Shown piece by piece: positions 32,623 through 40,952 of a DNA stretch of 64,000 nucleotides (positions are counted from its first letter, which is position 1; each line of letters begins with the position of its first letter). Made by a program: the position numbers and the translations under genes. Source of the stretch: Bacillota bacterium (GTDB lineage: Bacteria > Bacillota > Clostridia > Christensenellales > Aristaeellaceae); assembly GCA_023425025.1 (NCBI GenBank), contig JAFADG010000044.1, positions 243,894 through 307,893 of the forward strand. Direction: 5' to 3'. The notes under the pieces were generated by a model. That model did no database searches and was not told the origin of the DNA. It was given only the letters and a program-made list of their open reading frames with translations.

Positions 32623-33660
32623 ATGAAAACGATGAACACGATGAAGAAGCTGGTATTGTTTCTGCTCATTCTCCTGTGCGCTTTCCCTGCCCTCCCAAAC
32701 CGGGCGAAGGGAGAAACCGGGGAGGAAGAGGTCTACTACGCGGATTTTTCACAGCCTGTCTTCCTTGAGCTGACAAGCCCCAAGCCCGGGGAAAGCTACT
32801 CCGCCGGCAATGTGCTGAAGGTGACCGCCGCCGGGCGCAATGTCAGCCGTATTGAGGTCACCCTTGTATGGGACGGCGACTCGGTGAAGGAAACGCAGGA
32901 AGGCGAAAATTTTGACCACACCTTTTCACTTCCCCGGCTTTCCACCGGCCTGACCATTACAGCCAGGGGGTATGGTGAGGAAAAGCCGGGCCGGCCGCCG
33001 GTCTTTGCGGATGCCACGCTTAACGTGCCTTCCCCCAAGCAGGAATTGATCGGCAAAATGATACAGCTGGCCTACGCCAACTCAAAGGACAAAAGGTATA
33101 AGTTCGCCCCGGCCCAAGAGGATTACGACATCGGCGTTTGCAAAAACTTTGTCATGCGCCTGTTCGATACCTATGCCAAGGATTATGCCATGCTTGCCTA
33201 CCCCGACCTTCCGCTGCACATGCCCAAAAACAACAGCAAGGCCGCCTGCGCGCCCTATGATTACGGCATCGAATGGCGGCCCGAAACGGCGGCGGATGGG
33301 ACCCCGTTTGAAATTGTCGCCCAGTTCAAGTACAATAATGACTTGAGCAAGGAAGAAAACGCGCAAATCGCGTTTGATATGCTCAAGCAGGTGCAAAAGG
33401 GGGATTTTTTCCAGATGGTGGGCTACTACGGCGGCGGCAACGGCCCCCATTCCCTGTTTTTCATCACAGACTACGATCCGCTGAGCGATATGCTGCACTG
33501 GACGGACAGCAATATGAAGGGAAAACGCATCGACGGCGTCCGCTGGGGATATTTGCAATATGACGCGGATGCAACGGCCCAATGGTTCATAGAATGTATC
33601 AACACCAAAAAAAGGGGCGCCACGCTGTACAGGCTGCGGGACGACCTTATTCGCAAATAA
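32623..33660 (+). CDS. Secreted NlpC/P60-like cysteine hydrolase-type protein
   Basis: 345 residues from ATG 32623 (GTG 32602 is also open). A signal peptide (KLVLFLLILLCAFPALPNRA) is followed by an Ig-like beta domain (about 40-140, FLELTSPKPGESYSAGNVLK) and a C-terminal domain with YDIGVCKNFVMRLFD (candidate catalytic Cys) and GGGNGPHSLFFIT (candidate His). This layout resembles NlpC/P60 or CHAP-like amidases that cut cell-wall peptides or similar amides. The usual short linker is longer and the Asp/His triad cannot be confirmed, so the enzyme class is inferred. It overlaps the lipid kinase and is followed by a coiled-coil protein. Confidence 0.7.
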   Translation: MKTMNTMKKLVLFLLILLCAFPALPNRAKGETGEEEVYYADFSQPVFLELTSPKPGESYSAGNVLKVTAAGRNVSRIEVTLVWDGDSVKETQEGENFDHTFSLPRLSTGLTITARGYGEEKPGRPPVFADATLNVPSPKQELIGKMIQLAYANSKDKRYKFAPAQEDYDIGVCKNFVMRLFDTYAKDYAMLAYPDLPLHMPKNNSKAACAPYDYGIEWRPETAADGTPFEIVAQFKYNNDLSKEENAQIAFDMLKQVQKGDFFQMVGYYGGGNGPHSLFFITDYDPLSDMLHWTDSNMKGKRIDGVRWGYLQYDADATAQWFIECINTKKRGATLYRLRDDLIRK

Positions 33661-33682
33661 CGTTAAAGGAGCATCATGACGC

Positions 33683-34144
33683 ATGGGCAATATGGTAAAG
33701 CGCCTGAAAAAGACATGGCTCAGGGGCATGGAAGTGATCGGCAACACCGCGTCCAGCATAGCGGATAACGCCAAGTACAAGGTCAATGAAATGAACCTGG
33801 AAACGCGCCGCCGGGAAATTCTGGCCGACTTTGGCAGCATCGCCTATGAAATGTGGCAAAGGGGCGAAAGCTTTCCGCCCGTTTTGGAGGCGCAGCTCAA
33901 GCAGCTCAACGCCCTGGATGAGCAGCTGACCGCCATCCGTGCCCAGCGTTATGCCGCCGCCAAGGAAGCCAGCATCGCCAAGGAAGAAGCCGACGCCGCC
34001 GCCCGCGAGGCGGACATGTACGAAACCGCCGGCACAGAAAACGAAAGCGCCCAACCGGAAACGGAAGAAAGCCGGCCCGATCCTGAACCTCTGCTTGCGG
34101 CAGAAGAACAAAGCGAAGCCGGCCAGGAGCATACGGACGGCTGA
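33683..34144 (+). CDS. Coiled-coil protein of unknown function
   Basis: 153 residues. The N-terminal 45 residues (RLKKTWLRGMEVIGNTASSI) are basic and could bind membrane or nucleic acid. Residues 46-115 form a long coiled coil rich in Ala, Glu, Arg and Gln (LKQLNALDEQLTAIRAQRYA), and the tail (115-153) is acidic and probably disordered. No family is recognised. It follows the secreted NlpC/P60-like gene by 22 bp and is likely in the same unit. Confidence 0.7.
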   Translation: MGNMVKRLKKTWLRGMEVIGNTASSIADNAKYKVNEMNLETRRREILADFGSIAYEMWQRGESFPPVLEAQLKQLNALDEQLTAIRAQRYAAAKEASIAKEEADAAAREADMYETAGTENESAQPETEESRPDPEPLLAAEEQSEAGQEHTDG

Positions 34145-34159
34145 GCTTTCTACTCCCGC

Positions 34160-34279
34160 CTATTGCCACCTTCCCTTGTAAAGCGGGGAAGGCCGTCCCT
34201 GACGATGCCTGTCGAATTCCCGAAGGCACAGCCGCAATGCCCTTCGCTCCTTGATCCTGTCCAAAATCTTTTTCAGCAT
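34160..34279 (-). CDS. Possible 39-residue basic small protein
   Basis: ATG at 34279 with GGAGGGG about nine bases upstream; stop TAG at 34160. It reads MLKKILDRIKERRALRLCLR then EFDRHRQGRPSPLYKGRWQ, very basic with an amphipathic helix. It lies downstream of the MATE gene on the same strand. It is short and its ribosome binding site lies in a hairpin that is also the terminator of the opposite strand, so it may be chance. Confidence 0.3.
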   Translation of the reverse strand: MLKKILDRIKERRALRLCLREFDRHRQGRPSPLYKGRWQ

Positions 34280-34285
34280 AGTGAA

Positions 34286-34326
34286 GCCCCCTCCGGTTTG
34301 AGTATAGCCGGAAGGGGCCTGTTTTA
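34286..34326 (+). terminator. Rho-independent terminator after the coiled-coil gene
   Basis: GCCCCCTCCGG with CCGGAAGGGGC forms a strong stem, followed by a T-rich run (CTGTTTT) on the plus strand. It also borders the end of the leftward MATE gene. Confidence 0.75.
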
Positions 34327-34333
34327 TGCCGTA

Positions 34334-35776
34334 TCACACCCGAATATACATCCATTTCCCCTTTGTGAACCGCACATACATAAACGTCAGGCGGATCATC
34401 ATATCGATCAGGCTGCCGGACCATGCGCCAAGCAGGCCCAGCTGCAGGGGGAACAGCGCCGTCCAGGCAAGTACCGGGCGGATGAGCGTAACGCAAAGCA
34501 TCATTACCACGGCCACATACCGCGTATCCCCCGCGCCGCGCAGACAGCCGCTGATTACCACCGAGCTGGTTTGGAAGGGCTGGAAGATGCCGACCATGAT
34601 CATGACCTGGGCGGCGAGCGCCAGCACATTGGCATCGCTGGCAAAGGGCAGCACCAGCAGGTGGCGCAGCGGGATAAAGACGAGCAAAAGGCCCATGGAG
34701 ACGGTCAGCGCCATGCGCTGGCTTACCTTGCCGTACACCATGCTCAAATCGGGCCGCTGCCGGCCAAGCATCTGCCCCACCAGGGATGTGCCGGCAATGC
34801 CGATGCCATCGCCGAAGGTAAAGCTGATGTTCAGAAACTGCATGCCGATTTGGTGGCTGGCAAAAGCGACCGGGTCATGCAACGCTTCGTAAATCATGCG
34901 GGCGTACAAAAGAAAGCCGATACGCAGGCAAATCTGCTCCAGCATCGCGCTGCTGCCGATACGGCTGATATCCCGAAGCGTCGTCTTGTCCAGCCGCCAG
35001 TCGTCCTTCACGCGCAGATGCAAAAAGCCGCGGTATCTGGGCAGCATGATGGACAGCACCGCCAGCACAAGGCCAACGCAAAAACCGATGAATGTAGCAA
35101 TGGCCGCGCCTTCCACGCCCCACCTGGGAAAACCAAGATTGCCGCCGATGAGCAAATAATTGAAAACCACATTCACCATGTTGCTGGCCACGTTGACCAC
35201 CATGGTGGCGCGGGTTTTGCCGATGCCCCGCTGCGCGGCGTTGATGCACATGGTGATGGCATTGATCGGCAAAGCGTAGGCCATCCACTTAAAGTAGGCC
35301 ACCGCGTCATTAATGACTCTAACGTTGGTCAAATCAGCAGGGTCCACATCGCCGGAAGCCAGCAGAATCATATTCTTGGCTTGATTCAGCGATACCGCCA
35401 TGATGGCAAGGGACAGTAAAAAGATGACCACAAGCGCGTTGCGCAGCGTTCTGTTGGCATCCTCCTGCCTTCCCTCTCCCTTGCGGCGGGCAACGACGGC
35501 CGTAACGCCGATGTTCAACGCAAAAAAAATCGCCAGCATGATCATTCTGGGCTGGCCGGGCAAGCCTACCGCCGAAATTGCTTCCGCCCCCAATACGCCG
35601 ACCATCGCCGTATCCATGGCCCCGATCAGCGCCATCAGCACCATCTCGGCCACCGCCGGTATGGCGATGCGTATCACGTCCCGGTATGCCTGACCTGTCT
35701 CCGGCAAATCCCCTTTTTGGAGGCTGGGCTTCACCATGTGCCTGACGCCGTAAAACCGTTCTACAAGCGCAATCAA
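34334..35776 (-). CDS. MATE-family multidrug/metabolite exporter
   Basis: 480 residues with 12 membrane helices in two homologous halves. Marker stretches are PAVAEMVLMALIGAMDTAMV near residue 37 and INAAQRGIGKTRATMVVNVA near 165, with GRQRPDLSMVYGKVSQRMAL in the second half. It would use Na+ or H+ to expel cationic or amphipathic compounds. The first ATG is used; a start at MVKPSLQKG fifteen codons later is also possible. Confidence 0.93.
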   Translation of the reverse strand: MIALVERFYGVRHMVKPSLQKGDLPETGQAYRDVIRIAIPAVAEMVLMALIGAMDTAMVGVLGAEAISAVGLPGQPRMIMLAIFFALNIGVTAVVARRKGEGRQEDANRTLRNALVVIFLLSLAIMAVSLNQAKNMILLASGDVDPADLTNVRVINDAVAYFKWMAYALPINAITMCINAAQRGIGKTRATMVVNVASNMVNVVFNYLLIGGNLGFPRWGVEGAAIATFIGFCVGLVLAVLSIMLPRYRGFLHLRVKDDWRLDKTTLRDISRIGSSAMLEQICLRIGFLLYARMIYEALHDPVAFASHQIGMQFLNISFTFGDGIGIAGTSLVGQMLGRQRPDLSMVYGKVSQRMALTVSMGLLLVFIPLRHLLVLPFASDANVLALAAQVMIMVGIFQPFQTSSVVISGCLRGAGDTRYVAVVMMLCVTLIRPVLAWTALFPLQLGLLGAWSGSLIDMMIRLTFMYVRFTKGKWMYIRV

Positions 35777-35849
35777 TGATCTTTCCCCAATCTTACATTA
35801 CTAAAACGCATATGCCTATTATAACACGATATACGTTTGTGGCAACCCC

Positions 35850-35856
35850 TGTCGAA
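35850..35856 (+). promoter_or_regulatory. Possible Spo0A box upstream of the 108-residue protein
   Basis: TGTCGAA, the 0A box core, lies 83 bases upstream of the GTG start at 35939. A core-only match is weak on its own; the neighbouring bases (CCC before and AAA after) fit the wider pattern only in part. Confidence 0.3.
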
Positions 35857-35938
35857 AAAGGAACGAAAGGCTGTTACACTTTTTTCTCATTTCCGGCATA
35901 GGAAGAATTGGACCTTACCCATGAAGGAGGTAATTTTC

Positions 35939-36265
35939 GTGGCTGCCAAAAAGCCCGCCAGCCAGGTATCCCCTTTTGCCGCCATGACCTTGGGTGATCA
36001 AAACACCCGGTGGCTCACCTTGCACAGCCAGTTGCTGCCCTACATGACCGCCGTCCCCGCCAAGGATCCGCCCACCCCCGGAAGCAAATTTGAACCCAAT
36101 GCATCCTGGCGGACCGGCACCCCCACTCCCTCCTTTGGTCAGATACCTGTTTTCAATTCCCCTCCCCAGCCCGTAAGGCACGACCAATACGACGCGGTGC
36201 ACAAAAAAATGGATGAAGCCCGCAAAAACACACTGAACTGGCAGGAGATTCAAACCAGCGGCTAA
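35939..36265 (+). CDS. Pro-rich small protein of unknown function
   Basis: 108 residues from a GTG at 35939, preceded by AAGGAGG at eight bases. The sequence is soluble, Pro-rich and lacks membrane segments or Cys: AAKKPASQVSPFAAMTLGDQ at the start, PPTPGSKFEPNASWRTGTPT in the middle, and a charged C-terminal helix (YDAVHKKMDEARKNTLNWQE). No family is recognised. It stands alone, divergent from MATE and converging on GH65 with a strong terminator; an overlapping ATG reading 18 bases upstream starts inside the ribosome binding site. Confidence 0.65.
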   Translation: MAAKKPASQVSPFAAMTLGDQNTRWLTLHSQLLPYMTAVPAKDPPTPGSKFEPNASWRTGTPTPSFGQIPVFNSPPQPVRHDQYDAVHKKMDEARKNTLNWQEIQTSG

Positions 36266-36280
36266 CACAATCGCAAACGC

Positions 36281-36319
36281 ATAGAAAAAGCAGCGGCAAA
36301 AATCCCGCTGCTTTTCTAT
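36281..36319. terminator. Bidirectional terminator between the small protein and GH65
   Basis: AAAAGCAGCGG and CCGCTGCTTTT form the stem, continued by ATAG/CTAT, with A- and T-runs on the two sides. Confidence 0.88.
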
Positions 36320-36335
36320 GGGTAAAAGCCAAATC

Positions 36336-38594
36336 CTATACTTTCATTTCCAGCTCGTCTTCCAAACGGATGGTGCGGTCATGCACTTGCATCAGGATGG
36401 CGGGGCCTTCCAGGCATTTTATGCGACAGCTGTCCCTTTTGACCGTCAGCTCCACAAGGCTGTCCCTGTAGCGGAAACGGAACCTGTATCCCTGCCAGGT
36501 TGCCGGAAGGCGCGGGCGAAGGACCAATCCCTCCTTGGTGATGCGCAGCCCCGCAAAGCCTGCCACAATGGAAAGATACGCCCCGCCCAGGTTGGCGGTA
36601 TGCAGTCCATCCTTGGTGTTGCCATGCTCGTTGTGCAAATCCATAAACGCCGTCTTGTCAAAATACCTTACCGCTTTATCCATATCCTGCAGCCTGGCCG
36701 CCATGATGGAAAACACGCACGCGGACAGGGAGGAATCGTGGGTGGTGATCGCTTCATAATAGGCGTAGCTGCGGCCCATGGCTGCCTCATCCACCAGTTC
36801 CTCAAAGAGGAAGTGGGCCAGCACCGTATCCGCCTGCTTGCAGACCTGGTGCCGGTACAAATACAGCGGATGATAATGCAGCAGCAGCGGAAAATGATCC
36901 TTGGGAACTTCGGAAAGCACCAAAGCCTTTTTGCTTAGGAAACTGTCGTCCTGGGCAGGAATATCCAGTTCCTTGTCATACGGCAGGTACATGCATTCCC
37001 CCGCCTGCCGGAATGCCTGCAGTTCCTCTTCGGTAACGGACAGCTTTGCGGCCAGGGCATCGAATTGCCCTTCTTCCTTCAGCCGTGTGCATACCTTGTA
37101 AGCGTAGAGCAGGTTTTCCCTGGCGGCGGCGTTGGTATAGTAGTTGTTGTTCACGATGCAGGTATACTCATCCGGCCCGGTAACGCCGTCGATATGGAAA
37201 GCGCCGTCCAGCATGTGGCCCGCGTCCAGCCACAGCCGGGCTGTTTCCACCAGCACCTCGGCGCCTTTTTCCCGCATAAAGGCAAGGTCGTCGGTAGCCA
37301 GATAGTATTGTATGAACGAATGGGCAACGTCGCCGTTGATGTGGTACTGAGCCGAGCCCGACGGAAAATACCCGGAACATTCCGAACCGGTGATGGTCCG
37401 CCAGGAATACAGCGCCCCCCTTACGTGGCCCATGCGCCCGGCGTGCTCCCTGGCGCTTTGCAAAATGCCGTACCTGTATTCCAGCAGCCGCCTGGCCCGC
37501 TCCCTATCGGTGAGCAGGAAAAACGGGAAGATATAGATTTCCGTATCCCAGAAATAATGGCCTTCGTAGCCTTCGCCGCTTAAGCCCTTGGCCGCTACGT
37601 TGGATACCGCATCGTTGCCGGCCGATTGCAAAAGCTGGTATACGCTGTAGTCCATGGATTGCTGCAGCGCATCATTGCCCAGCACCTGAACCCTGGCGTT
37701 CTCCCAAAAGGCACGCAGGTATTCTCTTTGCCGCCCGCGCAGCGTTTCAACCGCCGTGTTCCTTATGGCGCGCATGATCCTGGCCGCGTCCCGGGCGGGG
37801 TCCTCATGGCGGCGCTGGTCGGTAAACACGCACCGCTTCACAAGCGTCACCGTTTCGCCCGGGGCAATATTTCCGCAAAGCGTTGTGCTGACAAGGCCCG
37901 GAACATGCTCGATACTGCTGTCAAAGCCTTTGGTGATCTCATGGTGCACCGCCGAAACCATGGTAAGCTGCGAGGCCAACGTGCCGCACTCGATATACGT
38001 GGCTCCCCCCTCGCTCCAGGCGTACTTCACCGCCAGATGGGCGTGGGCCTGGGCGGAAACGCGGGGGTCATTGGGGTCGGCGAAGTTTGACACATTGGCA
38101 TCCTGCAACGATACAAAGGTCAGCGGCCCCTCGTAGGTAAGTGATTTGACATCATACTGCAGCAGGAACAGTTCCTTCTGGGCAAAGGAAGCCATGCGGC
38201 GGACGGTAATTTCTACCTCCTTGCCCGCTTGCGATTTCCACCGGATCTGCCGCACCGCCTCCCCGGCCGCCATATCCAGCAAACGCGTATGGGCTTTGAG
38301 GCTGCCGGCAAAGGGATCGAACGCTTCCTTGCCAAGATGCAGCTTCACCGTCTGCACATCCACCACGTTGACGATGGTCTGCTGCGTTTCCGGAAAGCCG
38401 TACAGCTTTTCGCCGTACGCAATGGGCTTGATATCATAAAACGCGTTAATGTACGCTCCCCGTATGGTGGCGGCGCCTGCGGGCGCTTTTTCCTCCAGGC
38501 AGTTGCGTATGCCGATATAGCCGTTGGCCGTATGGAATAGCGTCTCCATAAGGGCAATGTCGCCCCGGGCGAGCCCGTCTCTTGTTAGCAGCAT
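36336..38594 (-). CDS. Glycoside hydrolase family 65 disaccharide phosphorylase
   Basis: 752 residues from the ATG at 38594 with AAAGGA 8 bases upstream. Hallmarks of GH65 are GHYFWDTEIYIFPFF (about residue 338), the general acid in DGVTGPDEYTCIV (about 475), and the phosphate-binding THDSSLSACVFSIM (about 620). These enzymes cleave maltose, trehalose, kojibiose or nigerose with phosphate to give beta-glucose 1-phosphate and glucose; the exact disaccharide cannot be told. Usual partners are beta-phosphoglucomutase and sugar transporters, but none lies next to it. It is divergent from an AraC-type regulator. Confidence 0.93.
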   Translation of the reverse strand: MLLTRDGLARGDIALMETLFHTANGYIGIRNCLEEKAPAGAATIRGAYINAFYDIKPIAYGEKLYGFPETQQTIVNVVDVQTVKLHLGKEAFDPFAGSLKAHTRLLDMAAGEAVRQIRWKSQAGKEVEITVRRMASFAQKELFLLQYDVKSLTYEGPLTFVSLQDANVSNFADPNDPRVSAQAHAHLAVKYAWSEGGATYIECGTLASQLTMVSAVHHEITKGFDSSIEHVPGLVSTTLCGNIAPGETVTLVKRCVFTDQRRHEDPARDAARIMRAIRNTAVETLRGRQREYLRAFWENARVQVLGNDALQQSMDYSVYQLLQSAGNDAVSNVAAKGLSGEGYEGHYFWDTEIYIFPFFLLTDRERARRLLEYRYGILQSAREHAGRMGHVRGALYSWRTITGSECSGYFPSGSAQYHINGDVAHSFIQYYLATDDLAFMREKGAEVLVETARLWLDAGHMLDGAFHIDGVTGPDEYTCIVNNNYYTNAAARENLLYAYKVCTRLKEEGQFDALAAKLSVTEEELQAFRQAGECMYLPYDKELDIPAQDDSFLSKKALVLSEVPKDHFPLLLHYHPLYLYRHQVCKQADTVLAHFLFEELVDEAAMGRSYAYYEAITTHDSSLSACVFSIMAARLQDMDKAVRYFDKTAFMDLHNEHGNTKDGLHTANLGGAYLSIVAGFAGLRITKEGLVLRPRLPATWQGYRFRFRYRDSLVELTVKRDSCRIKCLEGPAILMQVHDRTIRLEDELEMKV

Positions 38595-38761
38595 ATACAC
38601 GTTCCTTTGCAATATTCCGTATGAGTTCCAATATTTCCGTACTGCGTTTGCGTTGATTATAATACCATTCACAATTTTCGTATATCAATTTTCCGATGTT
38701 CATATTATAATGCTTGTATATGTATGACATTTCGTACATGGATTCAAGGAGATCATTACTC

Positions 38762-39949
38762 ATGATGTTGCAAGCAGAGCTTTCGCACGCCCTCCGGCTG
38801 ATTCACCATGCCTGCCGCGTGCCCGTGACCTTGTATGAAAAAGGCCGCCCTTCCGCGGCTTTGCCGGAACAAAAAACCGCCGATGCTCGCACGCAAACGG
38901 CGGCCTCCCTTCTTGCCGGCCTGCATCCCATCCCGCATCAGACTTTGGTGCCGCAATACCTTTCAAATGCCTATGAGGAGCAATATGTTTACTTTGAATT
39001 GGAGGACGAGCTTGTTCTTCTTTGCGGCCCCTTCGTTTTAAAAGCCATGACGGATGATGAGATTCAGCGCCATATACGCCTGTTGAAGCTGCCGCTGAAC
39101 GAAAGGGAGGTATGGAGCGCCTATTACAAAACCCTGCCCCAATTGACGGAAGACAGCTGCTTTTACCTGGGCAAACTGCTGGAAAGGGTATTCGCGGCGG
39201 AACCGGCGCTTCCCGCCGCCATCCCCGCGCTTTACGCGGACATGGGCAAGCCCTATTTTGAAAAAACCTATGAAAACAGAATGTCGCTGTTTGCGCATCC
39301 GCCCTATTTCCTGGAGCAGGAGGTGGTCCGGCTCATCCGGAACGGCAGCCGTGAGAGCGCCCTGAAGGTGCTGGCGGAAATCAACCGGCTGAAAAGAGCC
39401 ACCCTGGCCAAGGACCCGCTGCGGTCGCTGAAAAATTCGCTGATCTGCAGCTGCACGCTGTTTACCAGGGCGGCCATACAGGGCGGCGTGCCGGCCGACG
39501 AGGCCTTCACCCTATCCGACGCCTTCATACAAACCATAGAAGAAACAGAAAATGTAAAGGCGCTGGACCGGCTGGAGGAAAGCATGGTGCTCAAATTCAT
39601 TGACCATGTACAGGCCCACAACAACGCGGCGCTGTCTTTGATCATTCGCAGCGCCATGACCTACATCGACCGTCACTTGTCGGAAAAGCTTACCGTGCCC
39701 GCTATCGCGGCCCACGCGTATGTCCACCCGGATTATTTGTCCAGCCGGTTCAAGCAGGAAACGGGCGCCTCCATCACGGATTTCATTCAAAAAAGGCGCA
39801 TGGAGGAAGCCTGCCATTTCCTGCGGTACAGTCAAAGCACCGTATCCGAAATCGCGGCCTTTTACCAATTCTGCTCCCAAAGCCACTTTATACAGGTATT
39901 CAAAAAGCACATGGGCATGACGCCCATGCAATATAAAAACAGCGTGTGA
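38762..39949 (+). CDS. AraC-family transcriptional regulator
   Basis: 395 residues from the ATG at 38762 with AAGGAG upstream. The C-terminal ~95 residues form the double helix-turn-helix (PAIAAHAYVHPDYLSSRFKQ, then ATVSEIAAFYQFCSQSHF-type spacing and HMGMTPMQYKN). The first ~290 residues hold a helical sensor-like region of a type frequent in Clostridia. It is divergent from the GH65 phosphorylase with 167 bp between the starts, which suggests it controls disaccharide use. The ligand is unknown. Confidence 0.9.
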   Translation: MMLQAELSHALRLIHHACRVPVTLYEKGRPSAALPEQKTADARTQTAASLLAGLHPIPHQTLVPQYLSNAYEEQYVYFELEDELVLLCGPFVLKAMTDDEIQRHIRLLKLPLNEREVWSAYYKTLPQLTEDSCFYLGKLLERVFAAEPALPAAIPALYADMGKPYFEKTYENRMSLFAHPPYFLEQEVVRLIRNGSRESALKVLAEINRLKRATLAKDPLRSLKNSLICSCTLFTRAAIQGGVPADEAFTLSDAFIQTIEETENVKALDRLEESMVLKFIDHVQAHNNAALSLIIRSAMTYIDRHLSEKLTVPAIAAHAYVHPDYLSSRFKQETGASITDFIQKRRMEEACHFLRYSQSTVSEIAAFYQFCSQSHFIQVFKKHMGMTPMQYKNSV

Positions 39950-39956
39950 GACAATA

Positions 39957-40934
39957 TTAAAAGCGGACCGTCCCGCCCGATTCAAGCGTTTCCAGTATCT
40001 GCTGGGTGACATGGCCGCTTTTGCCCGTCGTATCGTCGGTATCAAGTCCCTGCAGAACGCGTACCACATGCCCGATATAGGGCATCTGCACGTGCTCCGG
40101 CGCTTCAAAGGAAATACGCTCCTGTACGCCGTCCCGCTTCACCGTAACGGGCGCCATGTCCATGATCGAAAAGCGGATGCTGCCACAGCTTGTAAAGATC
40201 ACGGCCTCATCCAGGCTTTCCGCCGCGTGGAAGCTCATTTGCACCGTGCCCTGCACGCCGTTTTGAAATCTCAGATACGCGCTGGTAACATCATTGAGAT
40301 CGTGACCCCCGCCGATATTGGCGGAAAGGCCGGATGCGAAGCCAACCTCGCCCAGAATAAAACGAAGCGTATCCACCATATGGGAGCCGACATCGTACAA
40401 AAGCCCGCCCCCGGCCTGCTGCTTGTCAAGAAGCCAGGCCCGGTTGGGGTTGAAGGATGGCGCAGGGCAGGCATACGTATATTGAAAAGACCGTACGCTC
40501 CCCATGCCGCCTTCCTCCAAAAGGGCCTTGATCCGCCTGAACTTTTCCTGGCCCCGGCGGTAATAGGCAACAAACAGCCGGACGCCATGCTCCCGGCAGG
40601 CGGCCATCATTTCCCGGCATTCCTGCACCGTGGCCGCCATGGGCTTTTCCACGTATACATCCTTTTTGTATTTCGCCGCCTCCAGCGTGTAAAAGTGATG
40701 CAGGCCCGGCGGCGTGGCGATGTAGACGGCGTCGATTTCCGGGTCCGTCAAAAGGTCCAGATAGTTGGTGGAGTATTTCTCAACGCCATGCCTTTTCGCG
40801 TAGTCCGCAAGCTTTTGGGGGTCCCGCCGCATGACCGAAACCAGGCGGCAGCCTTCGATTTTTTGAAAAGCCGGCCCGCTTTTCTTTTCCGTTACATCCC
40901 CGCAGCCAATGATGCCAAAGCCAATGCTTTTCAT
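39957..40934 (-). CDS. Gfo/Idh/MocA-family oxidoreductase
   Basis: 325 residues. The nucleotide-binding start is GFGIIGCGDVTEKKSGPAF and the catalytic-lysine motif VEKPMAAT is near residue 95. The second domain has GGLLYDVGSHMVDTLRFILG, with the His/Asp of the active site. It would oxidise or reduce a sugar, polyol or related substrate. GGGGAGG precedes ATG. It is the last gene of a four-gene operon with GH3 hexosaminidase, metallophosphoesterase and SDR, so a role in amino-sugar or wall-sugar metabolism is plausible but not proven. Confidence 0.92.
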   Translation of the reverse strand: MKSIGFGIIGCGDVTEKKSGPAFQKIEGCRLVSVMRRDPQKLADYAKRHGVEKYSTNYLDLLTDPEIDAVYIATPPGLHHFYTLEAAKYKKDVYVEKPMAATVQECREMMAACREHGVRLFVAYYRRGQEKFRRIKALLEEGGMGSVRSFQYTYACPAPSFNPNRAWLLDKQQAGGGLLYDVGSHMVDTLRFILGEVGFASGLSANIGGGHDLNDVTSAYLRFQNGVQGTVQMSFHAAESLDEAVIFTSCGSIRFSIMDMAPVTVKRDGVQERISFEAPEHVQMPYIGHVVRVLQGLDTDDTTGKSGHVTQQILETLESGGTVRF

Positions 40935-40952
40935 CCCCGCATGCCTCCCCTG

